This document shows positions 1-6,641 of a stretch of DNA of 11,552 bases, one piece after another. Origin of the DNA: an uncultured Blautia sp. Lineage in GTDB: Bacteria; Bacillota; Clostridia; Lachnospirales; Lachnospiraceae. The translations under genes and the position numbers were made by a program. The stretch spans positions 1-11,552 of the forward strand of contig CAKRVL010000079.1 in the NCBI GenBank assembly GCA_934408705.1, read 5' to 3'. The notes under the pieces are model-generated. The model worked only from the letters and a program-made list of their open reading frames with translations. It was not told where the DNA came from and ran no database searches. How positions within the stretch are numbered: the first letter of the stretch is position 1; each line of letters begins with the position of its first letter.

Positions 1-77
1 GATTGCGGGAGCAGCGTAGCTGCGTAGCAATCCGGGTATCAAATGAGTGTCAAAAGACCTTTTGACACTCATATCAT
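1..77. repeat. Two-hairpin intergenic repeat, copy 1 (left end cut by the window)
   Basis: Bases 1-77 match 4628-4704 with only two differences (position 40 is C instead of G; position 73 is A instead of T), in the same orientation. The element has two structured parts. Part one (1-39) is a stem of GATTGC with GCAATC enclosing an inner GCAGC-GTA-GCTGC hairpin. Part two (38-77) is a long inverted repeat centred on AAAAGACCTTTT. Both differences fall in the basal stem of part two, at 40 (opposite 75) and 73 (opposite 42), so this copy pairs less perfectly than copy 2. The copy ends just before a terminator. No coding potential is seen. What the family is called, and how many copies the genome holds, cannot be known from here. 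Confidence 0.9.
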
Positions 78-100
78 GTAAACAGCAACATCATGATATG
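70..100. repeat. Short inverted repeat next to repeat copy 1
   Basis: CATATCATG at 70-78 is the exact reverse complement of CATGATATG at 92-100, with a 13-base loop. The left arm lies inside the right edge of the repeat element, so those bases could pair either inside the element's second hairpin or with this downstream arm, but not both at once. Confidence 0.6.
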
Positions 101-113
101 GTGAGAAATATAG

Positions 114-149
114 GAGACAGCAGAAAAGCCTGCTGTCTCTTGTGTTTTT
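114..149 (+). terminator. Rho-independent terminator of the gene left of the window
   Basis: GAGACAGCAG (114-123) pairs perfectly with CTGCTGTCTC (130-139) over a 6-base loop, followed by a T-rich tail ending in TTTTT (145-149). No gene lies left of it in the window, so it most likely ends transcription of an off-window plus-strand gene and insulates the polA unit. Confidence 0.85.
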
Positions 150-168
150 ATGTGGATTCAGATATAAT
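140..168 (+). promoter_or_regulatory. Probable promoter of the zinc-finger/polA unit
   Basis: A perfect TATAAT lies at 163-168. Seventeen bases upstream is TTGTGT (140-145), which matches only the TTG of the -35 consensus. It sits between the upstream terminator and the first gene, with about 30 bases of leader before the GTG start at 205. The -10 is strong and the -35 weak and partly inside the terminator tail, so another factor or sequence could help. Confidence 0.6.
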
Positions 169-204
169 AGACTGCATGGGGCTTTATAAGAGAGGAGTGA
201 TTCC

Positions 205-543
205 GTGAATTGCCAGAGCGCAGAGAGTATGGTAAGCCGGTATATTGAGCATAATCTATCAGTAGATGAACTGGAAGAATTCCTGGAACATGTGGAGAAT
301 TGCCCATCCTGCTATGATGAGCTGGAAACCTATTTTATTGTCCATGCTGCCATGCAGCAGTTGGATGAGGAAAGCCGGGATTCTACTCTGGATCTTCGTG
401 AACTTCTGGAGGAGGATATCCGCAGATCCAGGCATTATATATTAAAAATGAGATTCCGCCGTGCATTAAGCGGAGTTGGTTTTTGCGCTTTGATTGCCGG
501 TTTAGGAGGATTCCTGATCTACATTATTATGCAGATGTTATGA
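205..543 (+). CDS. Small membrane zinc-finger (zf-HC2, anti-sigma-like) protein
   Basis: A 112-residue protein with an N-terminal zinc-finger of the anti-sigma type: Cys3, His29, Cys33 and Cys36 form the C-x25-H-x3-C-x2-C pattern (HVENCPSC). An acidic, probably helical stretch follows (about 53-75), then a basic patch and one transmembrane helix (about 87-109) that ends the protein, so nothing substantial lies outside the cell. Such domains usually hold an ECF sigma factor at the membrane, but no sigma gene is adjacent here. The GTG start is chosen because AGGAG lies about 7 bases upstream and because the next in-frame ATG (codon 9) would remove ligand Cys3. The gene opens the polA unit and ends 35 bases before the polA start. 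Family is fairly clear; its partner and signal are unknown. Confidence 0.75.
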   Translation: MNCQSAESMVSRYIEHNLSVDELEEFLEHVENCPSCYDELETYFIVHAAMQQLDEESRDSTLDLRELLEEDIRRSRHYILKMRFRRALSGVGFCALIAGLGGFLIYIIMQML

Positions 544-578
544 GAAAACAGACAAACATTGCCATACAGGAGATTTAT

Positions 579-3218
579 ATGTGTGAGAAAATTTTATTAA
601 TAGATGGTCACAGTATTTTAAACAGGGCATTTTACGGCCTGCCGGATCTGATGAATTCAGAGGGCCTGCATACAGGCGCTGTTTACGGATTTTTAAATAT
701 TCTGTTTAAAGTGCTGGGAGAAGAAAAACCGGAATATCTGGCAGTAGCCTTTGACAGAAGTGAGCCCACCTTTCGCCATGAGAAATATTCAGAGTATAAA
801 GGCACACGGAAGCCTATGCCGGAAGAACTGAAGCAGCAGATTCCAGTTCTTAAGGAAATGCTGGAGAAAATGGGAATATCTACAGTCTCTTTAGCAGGCT
901 ATGAAGCTGATGACATTCTGGGTACTTTGGCAAAAAAAGCAGAGAGTGATAATCTGGATGTTACTATCCTTTCCGGAGACAGGGATTTGCTGCAGCTTGT
1001 TACAGGCAAAATCCTTGTCCGTCTGCCAAGGACAATAAAAGGACAGACACTTATAGAAACTTACAATGAGGAAAAGGTGAAAGAGCATTTTTCGCTCATT
1101 CCGTCCCAGATCGTGGATTTAAAGGCACTTATGGGGGATGCTGCAGATAATATTCCCGGAATCTCAGGTGTGGGTGAGAAAACAGCTACCAGACTGATTA
1201 CAGAGTATGGTTCTGTTGAGAATGCATTTGCCCATGTGGATGAGATTCCTCAAAAGCGTGCAAGAGAGTCTCTGAGAGAGAATTACTCTATGACACAGTT
1301 AAGCAAAGAGCTGGCTGCCATTGATACAGACTGTCCTGTAGAATTCGACCGAGAGAAATTCAGCTTAGAAGATATTTATACCAAGGAAGCCTATGAGCTT
1401 TGCAGAAAATTAGATTTTAAGAATTTTCTGAATAGATTCGACCCAGCGCAGGTAAATGAAAATACCATGGAGCAGGACTTTTTTACATGTAGTGATTTTG
1501 GTGGATGTGAGGCTCTTTTTGAAAAAGCAGGACAGACAGAAAATGTGGGAGTGGCTCTTCTTTGGGATAAAGAAGGGGTGTATGGAGCAGGGCTTGCATT
1601 AAGTCAGGATGAAATGTATTACATTCCGGTGGGAGGAATGGTAACAGCTGCTTATTTAGGTGATAAGCTTGGACAGTTAGGTGACAGAACACTTGTTTGT
1701 TCTATGGATGTAAAAGCTATGCTGAAGCGCGCAGAGTTAAGGGCAGACGCCAGGGTGTTTGACTGCGGGATCGCAGCTTATCTTCTGAATCCTCTGAAAA
1801 GCACTTATGCTTATGAGGAGCTTGCCAGAGAATACCTGAATGGAAAGCTTCTTCCTGGAAGAGAAGAGCTTCTGGGAAAAACATCCTTGAAAAAAGCATG
1901 GGAAGAGGATTTGCCACAGCTGGAGCAACTAGCCTGCTATATGGCATATACTGCGTATGCCACCAGGAAGCCGTTAGAAGAGAAGCTTCAGGAAAATGAT
2001 ATGTGGAAGGTCTATACAAAAATCGAGCTTCCGCTGGTGTTCACTCTGGATTCCATGGAGAAATGGGGAATCAGGGTACAGGGTGAAGAACTGAAAAAAT
2101 ACGGAGATAAGCTGACAGTCCGTATTCAGGAACTGGAAAAACTGATCTGGCAGCAGGCTGGAGAAGAATTTAATATTAATTCTCCTAAGCAGCTTGGCGT
2201 GATCCTTTTTGAAAAAATGTCCATTCCGGGAGGAAAGAAGACAAAAACCGGTTATTCTACATCAGCTGACATACTTGAGAAGCTGGCACCGGAATACCCG
2301 ATTGTAAATCATATACTGGAATATCGTCAGCTTACAAAGCTGAAATCCACTTATGCTGATGGTCTGGGTGCGGTGATAGAAGCTGATGGAAGGATTCATT
2401 CTACATTTAATCAGACTATTACTGCAACAGGCCGGATCAGCAGTACAGAACCGAACCTTCAGAACATTCCGGTCCGTATGGAACTGGGAAGACTGATCCG
2501 TAAGGTGTTTGTGCCGGAGCCAGGCTTTGTATTTCTTGATGCAGATTATTCTCAGATCGAGCTTCGTGTGCTGGCGCATATGTCCGGAGATGAAAAGCTG
2601 ATCGAGGCGTATAAAGAGGCTGAAGATATTCACAGACTTACAGCTTCACAGGTTTTCCACATTCCTCTTGACGAGGTTACTCCACTGCAAAGACGAAATG
2701 CGAAAGCGGTAAATTTTGGTATTGTATATGGAATCAGTTCCTTTGGCCTCAGCCAGGATCTGAGTATTACCAGAAAAGAAGCTGCTGCCTATATCCAGAA
2801 ATATTTTGAGACATACCCAAGTATTAAAGGATTTCTGGACAGACTTGTTGAACAAGGGAAAGAAAAGGGTTATGTTACTACCATGTTTGGCAGAAGAAGA
2901 CCGGTTCCCGAATTGAAATCTTCTAATTTTATGCAGCGGTCCTTTGGTGAGCGTGTGGCTATGAATTCTCCTATTCAGGGAACTGCTGCCGATATTATTA
3001 AAATTGCCATGAACAGAGTATATAAGCGCCTTTTGGATGAAAATCTGAGATCCAGACTGGTGCTTCAGGTTCACGATGAGCTGTTAATCGAGACCTGGAA
3101 GGATGAAATCCCGCAGGTTTCCCAAATTCTGGAAGAGGAAATGAAGGGGGCAGCCAGACTGTCTGTAGAATTGGAAGTAGATATGCACCAGGGAGATAAC
3201 TGGTACGAAGCGAAGTAA
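579..3218 (+). CDS. polA: DNA polymerase I
   Basis: An 879-residue family A DNA polymerase that fills gaps and removes RNA primers in lagging-strand synthesis and excision repair. The N-terminal 5'-3' exonuclease (about 1-300) shows DGHS with metal ligand Asp9, then YEADD, SGDRDL and the helix-hairpin-helix region GDAADNIPGISGVGEKTA. The middle domain (about 300-480) lacks the DxE motif of an active 3'-5' proofreading exonuclease (VALLWDKE stands there), as in Bacillus and Thermus enzymes. The polymerase has motif A DADYSQIELR (654-663), the O helix RRNAKAVNFGIVYG (705-718) and motif C QVHDE (830-834). Start is at 579 with AGGAGA five bases upstream and the family-typical N-terminus; an in-frame ATG at 540 overlapping the previous stop is less likely. 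coaE follows after 11 bases. Confidence 0.98.
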   Translation: MCEKILLIDGHSILNRAFYGLPDLMNSEGLHTGAVYGFLNILFKVLGEEKPEYLAVAFDRSEPTFRHEKYSEYKGTRKPMPEELKQQIPVLKEMLEKMGISTVSLAGYEADDILGTLAKKAESDNLDVTILSGDRDLLQLVTGKILVRLPRTIKGQTLIETYNEEKVKEHFSLIPSQIVDLKALMGDAADNIPGISGVGEKTATRLITEYGSVENAFAHVDEIPQKRARESLRENYSMTQLSKELAAIDTDCPVEFDREKFSLEDIYTKEAYELCRKLDFKNFLNRFDPAQVNENTMEQDFFTCSDFGGCEALFEKAGQTENVGVALLWDKEGVYGAGLALSQDEMYYIPVGGMVTAAYLGDKLGQLGDRTLVCSMDVKAMLKRAELRADARVFDCGIAAYLLNPLKSTYAYEELAREYLNGKLLPGREELLGKTSLKKAWEEDLPQLEQLACYMAYTAYATRKPLEEKLQENDMWKVYTKIELPLVFTLDSMEKWGIRVQGEELKKYGDKLTVRIQELEKLIWQQAGEEFNINSPKQLGVILFEKMSIPGGKKTKTGYSTSADILEKLAPEYPIVNHILEYRQLTKLKSTYADGLGAVIEADGRIHSTFNQTITATGRISSTEPNLQNIPVRMELGRLIRKVFVPEPGFVFLDADYSQIELRVLAHMSGDEKLIEAYKEAEDIHRLTASQVFHIPLDEVTPLQRRNAKAVNFGIVYGISSFGLSQDLSITRKEAAAYIQKYFETYPSIKGFLDRLVEQGKEKGYVTTMFGRRRPVPELKSSNFMQRSFGERVAMNSPIQGTAADIIKIAMNRVYKRLLDENLRSRLVLQVHDELLIETWKDEIPQVSQILEEEMKGAARLSVELEVDMHQGDNWYEAK

Positions 3219-3229
3219 GGAATAAACAA

Positions 3230-3829
3230 ATGAGAATAATTGGAATTACAGGAGGAGTGGGAGCCGGAAAGAGTACGGTGCTTGCTTACCTTGAGAAAAA
3301 ACATGGTGCTTTTGTCATACAGGCAGATGAAGTGGGGCATATTGTAATGGAGCCTGGGCAGGAATGTTATGGCCCTGTGATTGAACTGTTTGGAAAAGAA
3401 GTAATAAAAAGCGATAAAACTATTGACCGGAAGCAGGTTTCCGATGTAGTATTTGGACAGCCGGAATTTTTGAATCGCTTAAATGGAATCATTCATCCGG
3501 CTGTGAAACGATACATTTTAAAAAGTCTGGAAGAGCAGAGGGAGAAGGGCTGTAAGCTTTGTGTTGTGGAGGCTGCACTTTTCCTTGAAGAACATTATCA
3601 GGATTTTTGTGATGAAGTATGGTATATTCATACAGATGAGAAAATCCGGATTCAGAGACTGATGGAGAATCGGGGATATACGAGGGATAAATCTCTTGGA
3701 ATCATTGGAAATCAGGCTTCGGAAGAATATTTTCGTGCCCACACAGATTACGTTATAGAAAATAATGGTGATCTGGAGAAAACGTGGAGGCAGATAGATG
3801 AAGGAGTAAGAAGAAATGAGACTTTGTAG
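3230..3829 (+). CDS. coaE: Dephospho-CoA kinase
   Basis: A 199-residue P-loop kinase that phosphorylates the 3' hydroxyl of dephospho-CoA with ATP, the last step of coenzyme A synthesis in the cytosol. The P-loop GGVGAGKST lies at residues 8-16. The substrate motif QADEVGH, the IHP motif, EAALFLEE and the lid region with RLMENRGYT follow in the order usual for CoaE, and the length is typical. Its ribosome site (TAAGGA) overlaps the polA stop codon, and its end overlaps the next gene by 14 bases, so it is translated as part of the polA unit. Pairing of polA and coaE is common in Firmicutes and other bacteria. Confidence 0.97.
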   Translation: MRIIGITGGVGAGKSTVLAYLEKKHGAFVIQADEVGHIVMEPGQECYGPVIELFGKEVIKSDKTIDRKQVSDVVFGQPEFLNRLNGIIHPAVKRYILKSLEEQREKGCKLCVVEAALFLEEHYQDFCDEVWYIHTDEKIRIQRLMENRGYTRDKSLGIIGNQASEEYFRAHTDYVIENNGDLEKTWRQIDEGVRRNETL

Positions 3830-4613
3830 CATTGCCAGTGGAAGCAGCGGGAACTGTATTTATGTTGGAACGGAGAAAACACATGTTCTGGTGGATGCAG
3901 GAATCAGCGGTAAAAGGATCGAGCAGGGACTGAATCAGCTGGAGCTTACTGGCAGGGACATTGATGCTATTCTGGTTACCCATGAACATTCAGACCACAT
4001 CAGTGGACTTGGAGTGATGGCACGCAGATATCAAATTCCGGTATACACCACAGGGGGCACTGCAGATGCGATCAGCAGAATGAAAAATATGCAGAACCTT
4101 CCAGAAGATACCTTCCACGAAATCGTGGAGGATCAGGATTTTTCTATTAAGGATCTTACGATACATCCTTTTTCCATTCCTCATGACGCAGCCCAGCCTG
4201 TAGGGTACCGGGTGGAGTGTGAGGACAAGGCCGTTGGGATTGCCACAGATCTTGGGAAATATAACGATTACATAGTTGACAATTTACAGAATCTGGATGC
4301 TCTTTTGCTGGAGGCAAACCATGACATCCGTATGCTGCAGGTGGGAAAATATCCTTATTATCTGAAGCAGCGTATTTTGGGAGACAGAGGACATCTTTCT
4401 AATGAAAATGCAGGAAGACTGCTTTGCAGGCTTTTGCATGATAACATGAAGGCAATATTCCTTGGGCATCTTAGCAAAGAGAACAATTATGAGGCTCTGG
4501 CTTATGAAACTGTGTGTTCAGAGGTGACTCTTGGAGACAATCCATATAAGTCAAAAGATTTTCAGATACAGGTTGCGAAACGGGACGGTATTTCTGGTGT
4601 AGCTGTTTTATAG
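3816..4613 (+). CDS. walJ: MBL-fold metallo-hydrolase, WalJ/YycJ type
   Basis: A 265-residue metallo-beta-lactamase-fold hydrolase. It opens with MRLCSIASGSSGNCIYV, the N-terminus typical of YycJ/WalJ proteins, and carries the metal-binding motif HEHSDH at 56-61, with later candidate ligands in PHDAAQ, ATDLGKY and FLGHLS. YycJ-like proteins are reported as 5'-3' exonucleases linked to DNA repair; in many Firmicutes the gene lies beside walRK, but here it follows polA and coaE, which fits a DNA role. The ATG at 3816 is preceded by AAGGAG with 9-base spacing. Starting inside coaE suggests translational coupling. The family is clear; the exact orthology to WalJ is inferred from the N-terminus and length. 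Confidence 0.85.
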   Translation: MRLCSIASGSSGNCIYVGTEKTHVLVDAGISGKRIEQGLNQLELTGRDIDAILVTHEHSDHISGLGVMARRYQIPVYTTGGTADAISRMKNMQNLPEDTFHEIVEDQDFSIKDLTIHPFSIPHDAAQPVGYRVECEDKAVGIATDLGKYNDYIVDNLQNLDALLLEANHDIRMLQVGKYPYYLKQRILGDRGHLSNENAGRLLCRLLHDNMKAIFLGHLSKENNYEALAYETVCSEVTLGDNPYKSKDFQIQVAKRDGISGVAVL

Positions 4614-4620
4614 TATAATG

Positions 4621-4704
4621 ATACCAGGATTGCGGGAGCAGCGTAGCTGCGTAGCAATCCGGGTATGAAATGAGTGTCAAAAGACCTTTTGACACTCATT
4701 TCAT
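4621..4704. repeat. Two-hairpin intergenic repeat, copy 2 (complete)
   Basis: This copy begins eight bases after the walJ stop. Hairpin one: ATACCAGGATTGC (4621-4633) pairs with GCAATCCGGGTAT (4654-4666) with one A/G mismatch, and encloses GCAGC-GTA-GCTGC (4638-4650). Hairpin two: 19 bases (4665-4683) pair perfectly with 4686-4704 around a two-base turn, near AAAAGACCTTTT. The two hairpins share the AT at 4665-4666. No run of T follows, so it is not a classical intrinsic terminator, although no other terminator follows the polA unit. It has 75 of 77 bases in common with the copy at the left edge, 4.6 kb away, in the same orientation. Confidence 0.9.
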
Positions 4705-4746
4705 ATGATAATTTGCAGCAGGCTGAAGAAGTGGCAGTTATGCCCT

Positions 4747-4775
4747 CTGACAAGTGTCCGGTTTTTATATACAAA
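4747..4775 (+). promoter_or_regulatory. Possible promoter of the UPF0237-UPF0210 pair
   Basis: CTGACA (4747-4752, five of six consensus bases) is followed after 17 bases by TACAAA (4770-4775, four of six). It is placed correctly between the repeat and the ACT-domain gene. A small hairpin, GGGGA (4780-4784) with TCCCC (4789-4793), would lie at the very start of the leader. Assigned by eye only. Confidence 0.45.
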
Positions 4776-4840
4776 TCACGGGGATTTTTCCCCTGAGATT
4801 ATAAAATATGGGCAAAAGCTCAAAATACAGGAGGAGAATC

Positions 4841-5113
4841 ATGAAGAAAACAATTATCACAGTAGTAGGAAATGACACAGTTGGTATTATTGCAAAGGTA
4901 TGTACCTATCTTGCGCAGAACCAGGTAAATATTCTGGATATTACCCAGACTATTGTACAGGGATATTTTAATATGATGATGGTTGCAGATACCAGTGCAT
5001 CAGCCAAAGAAATTTCAGTTCTTTCAAAGGAACTGGCTGCTCTCGGGGATGAGATCGGCGTAGTGATCCATTGCCAGCATGAAGACATTTTTAACGTAAT
5101 GCATCGTATCTAA
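4841..5113 (+). CDS. ACT-domain protein, UPF0237 family
   Basis: A 90-residue protein that is essentially two small ACT-like units (about 1-75) with a short helical tail. The opening [20 protein letters not shown] and the segment [16 protein letters not shown] match the UPF0237 family (SP_0238 of Streptococcus pneumoniae is the named relative). ACT domains usually bind amino acids and pass the signal to a partner, so a sensor role is plausible, but no ligand can be read from the sequence. The start at 4841 is set by AGGAGG six bases upstream; a longer frame from 4808 lacks this and adds a basic stretch not seen in the family. The next gene, UPF0210, follows after 98 bases; the same pair is adjacent in streptococci. 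Confidence 0.88.
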   Translation: MKKTIITVVGNDTVGIIAKVCTYLAQNQVNILDITQTIVQGYFNMMMVADTSASAKEISVLSKELAALGDEIGVVIHCQHEDIFNVMHRI

Positions 5114-5128
5114 GCTGTAAGTTTCAGA

Positions 5129-5140
5129 TCGCAGCTGCGA
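5129..5140. repeat. 12-bp perfect palindrome between the UPF0237 and UPF0210 genes
   Basis: TCGCAGCTGCGA reads the same on both strands and lies 15 bases after the ACT-gene stop. It could be an operator, a short RNA hairpin or chance; nothing else here decides. Confidence 0.4.
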
Positions 5141-5211
5141 ATGAGTCATGCCTGCAATTAATAAAAGTGGCGCCGTCAGGCAGCATACCCATAGAAAGGA
5201 ACACAAATGCT

Positions 5212-6576
5212 ATGATTAATATATTTGAGGTAAATGAGACTAATAAAATGATCGAGCAGGAGAATCTGGATGTGCGTACCATCACTCTTGGAATCAGCCT
5301 GCTGGATTGTATTGACAGTGATCTTGATAAATTAAATGAGAAAATTTATAACAAAATTACCACTTATGCCAAGGATCTGGTATCAACCGGTGAGAAAATA
5401 TCAGCTCAGTATGGAATTCCCATTGTAAATAAGAGAATTTCCGTAACACCTATCGGACTTGTGGGTGGTGCTGCATGTAAGAAAACAGAGGATTTTGTGA
5501 CTATTGCAAAAACCCTTGATAAAGCAGCAAAGCAGGTTGGTGTTAACTTTATCGGTGGATATAGTGCTCTTGTCAGCAAAGGAATGACACCTGCCGAGGA
5601 GCTTTTAATCCGTTCTATCCCACAGGCACTTGCAAGTACTGAGCGTGTGTGCAGCTCTGTAAATGTTGGCTCTACAAAGACCGGAATCAACATGGACGCA
5701 GTAAGGCTTATGGGCGAGATGGTTCTGGAGACAGCAGAGGCTACTAAGGAACAGGATTCTCTGGGATGTGCGAAGCTGGTAATCTTCTGTAATGCTCCAG
5801 ACGATAATCCATTTATGGCAGGTGCTTTCCATGGTGTAACAGAAGCTGACAGTATTATTAATGTTGGTGTCAGTGGACCTGGTGTAGTAAAAACAGCTCT
5901 TGAAAAAGTAAGAGGAGAGGACTTTGAAACTCTCTGTGAGATGATCAAGCGTACAGCATTTAAGGTAACACGTGTAGGACAGCTGGTTGCCCGTGAAGCG
6001 TCCAAGATGCTGGGCGTTCCATTTGGTATTGTGGATCTTTCCCTTGCACCTACACCGGCAATCGGTGACAGTGTGGCTGAAATCCTGGAAGAGATCGGAC
6101 TTGAGAGAGCCGGTGCTCCGGGAACCACAGCAGCTCTTGCCCTGTTAAACGACCAGGTGAAAAAAGGTGGAGTAATGGCTTCCACAGCAGTAGGAGGATT
6201 AAGCGGTGCATTTATTCCTGTCAGTGAGGATCAGGGAATGATCGATGCTGTAACAGAAGGAGCGCTTACTCTTGAGAAGTTAGAGGCTATGACATGTGTT
6301 TGCTCCGTTGGCCTTGATATGATCGCAGTACCTGGAGACACCAAGGCTTCTACTATTTCCGGTATCATTGCAGATGAAGCTGCTATCGGAATGGTAAATC
6401 AGAAGACAACAGCTGTCCGTCTGATTCCGGTTATCGGAAAAGGTGTGGGAGAAACTGTAGAATTTGGTGGCCTTCTTGGCTATGCACCTATTATGCCGGT
6501 AAATAAATTCTCCTGTGATGCATTTGTTGCAAGAGGAGGACGTATTCCTGCACCAATTCACAGCTTCAAAAATTAA
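5212..6576 (+). CDS. UPF0210 (DUF711) protein, function unknown
   Basis: A 454-residue cytosolic protein of the UPF0210 family, of which SP_0239 of S. pneumoniae is a named member. Family-typical stretches include [12 protein letters not shown] near the N-terminus, [10 protein letters not shown], GFxGGYS-like [23 protein letters not shown] (Cys147), [32 protein letters not shown] (Cys362, Cys364) and the C-terminal [15 protein letters not shown]. From memory the family is classed with the pyruvate-formate-lyase-like barrel fold, but no glycyl-radical motif (RVSGY type) is present. No reaction is known to me. It has no Trp residue. The start at 5212 is taken from family length and the MINIFEV opening; AAAGGA lies 11 bases upstream, a long spacing, and a two-codon frame intervenes. 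A GTG at 5167 would only add an unlike extension. No clear terminator follows. Confidence 0.9.
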   Translation: MINIFEVNETNKMIEQENLDVRTITLGISLLDCIDSDLDKLNEKIYNKITTYAKDLVSTGEKISAQYGIPIVNKRISVTPIGLVGGAACKKTEDFVTIAKTLDKAAKQVGVNFIGGYSALVSKGMTPAEELLIRSIPQALASTERVCSSVNVGSTKTGINMDAVRLMGEMVLETAEATKEQDSLGCAKLVIFCNAPDDNPFMAGAFHGVTEADSIINVGVSGPGVVKTALEKVRGEDFETLCEMIKRTAFKVTRVGQLVAREASKMLGVPFGIVDLSLAPTPAIGDSVAEILEEIGLERAGAPGTTAALALLNDQVKKGGVMASTAVGGLSGAFIPVSEDQGMIDAVTEGALTLEKLEAMTCVCSVGLDMIAVPGDTKASTISGIIADEAAIGMVNQKTTAVRLIPVIGKGVGETVEFGGLLGYAPIMPVNKFSCDAFVARGGRIPAPIHSFKN

Positions 6577-6592
6577 GAAAATTTTCGCGAAA
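6577..6592. repeat. Two overlapping palindromes upstream of the T-box promoter
   Basis: GAAAATTTTC (6577-6586) and TTTCGCGAAA (6583-6592) are each perfect palindromes and share four bases. They start directly after the UPF0210 stop and end 14 bases before the -35 box of the T-box promoter. There is no T-tract, so this is not a terminator. An operator is possible but unproven. Confidence 0.4.
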
Positions 6593-6606
6593 CATTAAAA
6601 TTGTAC

Positions 6607-6635
6607 TTGACATTCCTACATCACTGTGCTAAAGT
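6607..6635 (+). promoter_or_regulatory. Promoter of the T-box leader and Trp importer operon
   Basis: A perfect TTGACA (6607-6612) and, after 17 bases, TAAAGT (6630-6635) with an extended TG two bases ahead (6627-6628). Transcription would start near 6642, just before the conserved first strand of T-box stem I. Confidence 0.85.
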
Positions 6636-6641
6636 ATAAAC

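Noticed and set aside
1..39. REP/RAYT element because of GTAG tetranucleotides
   Set aside because: GTAG occurs twice, but inside the hairpin rather than at the foot of it as in REP sequences; no RAYT gene is in the window.
540..578. Earlier polA start at 540 overlapping the previous stop (ATGA)
   Set aside because: The ATG at 579 has a good AGGAGA site and gives the N-terminus usual for PolA; the extra 13 residues have no family match.
4614..4619. TATAAT just after the walJ stop as a promoter
   Set aside because: No -35 box at proper distance (TTTCTG there), and transcripts would run straight into the hairpin repeat.
1..4704. Composite transposon with the polA operon as cargo
   Set aside because: The flanking repeats carry no transposase and no target duplication is visible; the enclosed genes are core housekeeping genes with the same base use as their surroundings.
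5167..5211. GTG-started N-terminal extension of the UPF0210 protein
   Set aside because: No ribosome site in front of 5167, and the added residues are unlike the family opening.
5406..6185. 259-codon open frame on the minus strand opposite UPF0210
   Set aside because: It is a shadow of a well-matched gene; its protein is rich in Ser, Pro and Thr with no recognisable motif and no own ribosome site was found.
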